A stretch of 14,839 bases of DNA from Candidatus Scatousia excrementipullorum (GTDB lineage: Bacteria; Cyanobacteriota; Vampirovibrionia; Gastranaerophilales; Gastranaerophilaceae), in contig JADIND010000013.1 of the NCBI GenBank assembly GCA_017694215.1, positions 1 through 14,839 on the forward strand, read 5' to 3'. Position numbers and translations under genes: made by a program. Shown in pieces: positions 14,155 to 14,839 of the stretch; within the stretch, counting starts at the first letter, position 1; every line of letters starts with the position of its first letter. The notes under the pieces are model-generated. The model saw only the letters and a program-made list of their open reading frames with translations, searched no databases and was not told the origin of the DNA.

Positions 14155-14839
14155 ATGAAAAAATTATTATACATAAGGCATGCTTTTCACAGTAAAACAA
14201 AATCAAACGATTTTCTGATAAATCTACTATCTGAAAATTATGAAATTGAAATTTTTAATTTCAATCCCGAAAAAGACAACAATGAAAAATTCAAAGAATT
14301 GAACGGTAAAGAGTTTGATACTATCATACTCTTCCAGATAATGCCTTCAATCAGAATGTTGAAAAGCACAATAAAATTTAAATCGGCGGCATTTTTTCCG
14401 ATGTACGATGCTGTCAATTCACTAAAAAAGCCTATCTGGAATGAATACAGAGAATGCAATATTATAAACTTTTCAAAAACACTACACGAAAAATGTCTGG
14501 AAAAAGGTTTATCTTCCTATTATATTCAATATTTTCCAAAACCACAGGAAATATTAGATTCAGGAGATGAAAACTCAATATTTTTCTGGCAGAGAAGAGA
14601 AAATATTACAACACATACTCTTGAAAAACTTCTTGATGTTAATAAAATAAACAAACTTTATCTGCACAACGCACCTGACCCGAATAACAAATTTATTCAG
14701 CCTTCAAAAAAATGGAACAAAAAGCTTGAATGCTCAAACTGGTTTGAAACCAGAGATGAAATGTTGATATACATACAAAAATCGGCTCTATATTTTGCTC
14801 CTAGAGATGCTGAAGGCATCGGGATGAGTTTTCTTGATG
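14155..14839 (+). CDS. Glycosyltransferase-like protein (GT-B type), 3'-truncated by the window
   Basis: An open frame runs from ATG 14155 (MKKLLYIRHAFHSKTKSNDF) to the window end, 228 codons with no stop. The N-terminal part reads as a Rossmann-like domain: a strand KLLYIRHA, a helix, then EIEIFNFN and DTIILFQIMP. The visible end, SALYFAPRDAEGIGMSFLD, resembles the nucleotide-sugar-binding EG-[FI]-G-x-x-x-[LI]-[ED] element of GT-B glycosyltransferases ('Y.aPs..EGfG…lEAMa'). The gene lies 9 nt downstream of gmd, which supports a sugar-transfer role in the same surface-polysaccharide pathway. The specific family and donor are not determinable from this half; an AGAGG in the end of gmd (about 16 nt upstream) may serve as SD. 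Confidence 0.65.
   Translation, partial: MKKLLYIRHAFHSKTKSNDFLINLLSENYEIEIFNFNPEKDNNEKFKELNGKEFDTIILFQIMPSIRMLKSTIKFKSAAFFPMYDAVNSLKKPIWNEYRECNIINFSKTLHEKCLEKGLSSYYIQYFPKPQEILDSGDENSIFFWQRRENITTHTLEKLLDVNKINKLYLHNAPDPNNKFIQPSKKWNKKLECSNWFETRDEMLIYIQKSALYFAPRDAEGIGMSFLD

Overview
This AT-rich window has dense, compact gene packing. Its gene set fits a non-photosynthetic relative of the Cyanobacteria, most plausibly a gut-type Gastranaerophilales (Melainabacteria/Vampirovibrionia) genome. The pointers are low GC, AT-rich intergenic spacers, a membrane protein that looks like the cyanobacterial/plastid Tic20 family, a short GT35 phosphorylase, and several lineage-type hypothetical proteins. This taxonomic placement is an inference from gene content. 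There is no rRNA, tRNA, CRISPR array, integrase or transposase in the window.

Left part (1-4614): the 3' end of a phosphodiester glycosidase (NAGPA-type) gene on the + strand runs into two hairpins, the second a clear terminator. Converging on it from the right is a minus-strand series: rsfS (ribosome silencing factor), a protein of exactly nine 34-residue TPR units, and the Tic20-like membrane protein, read from a good promoter at about 2833-2861. Upstream of that, behind its own terminator, is a GT35 alpha-glucan phosphorylase that lacks the PLP-binding lysine.

Middle (4859-7552): a 375-residue hypothetical protein on the + strand keeps a recognisable but very divergent subtilisin-like core. 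It converges with 4 nt to spare on a PLP-dependent 'methionine gamma-lyase/aluminium resistance' family gene on the minus strand. A divergent 66-aa acidic small protein follows, and a bidirectional terminator closes this block.

Right-centre (7561-12554) is one minus-strand block in transcription order: PurD-like ATP-grasp protein, a DnaJ-family co-chaperone with half a zinc finger, queE (queuosine precursor synthesis), then def, fmt and aroH. The last three have their own promoter, embedded in a 21-bp tandem repeat between queE and def. def and fmt act on the same process (formylation of initiator Met-tRNA and deformylation of nascent protein); aroH makes prephenate. Neighbouring reading frames overlap by 8, 8 and 4 bp, so translational coupling is likely. 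The PurD-like protein has lost most diagnostic catalytic motifs.

Right edge (12702-14839): an 80-aa Gly/Tyr/Asn-rich small protein with its own promoter, a perfect 19-bp inverted repeat, then gmd (GDP-mannose 4,6-dehydratase) and, 9 nt on, a glycosyltransferase-like gene cut by the window end. This looks like the start of a surface-polysaccharide cluster. No gene-free stretch exceeds 300 bases; the largest is 4615-4858 (244 nt). I did not find a clearly new multi-gene system. The most unusual signals are three enzyme-family members with altered active sites (phosphorylase, PurD-like, subtilase-like).
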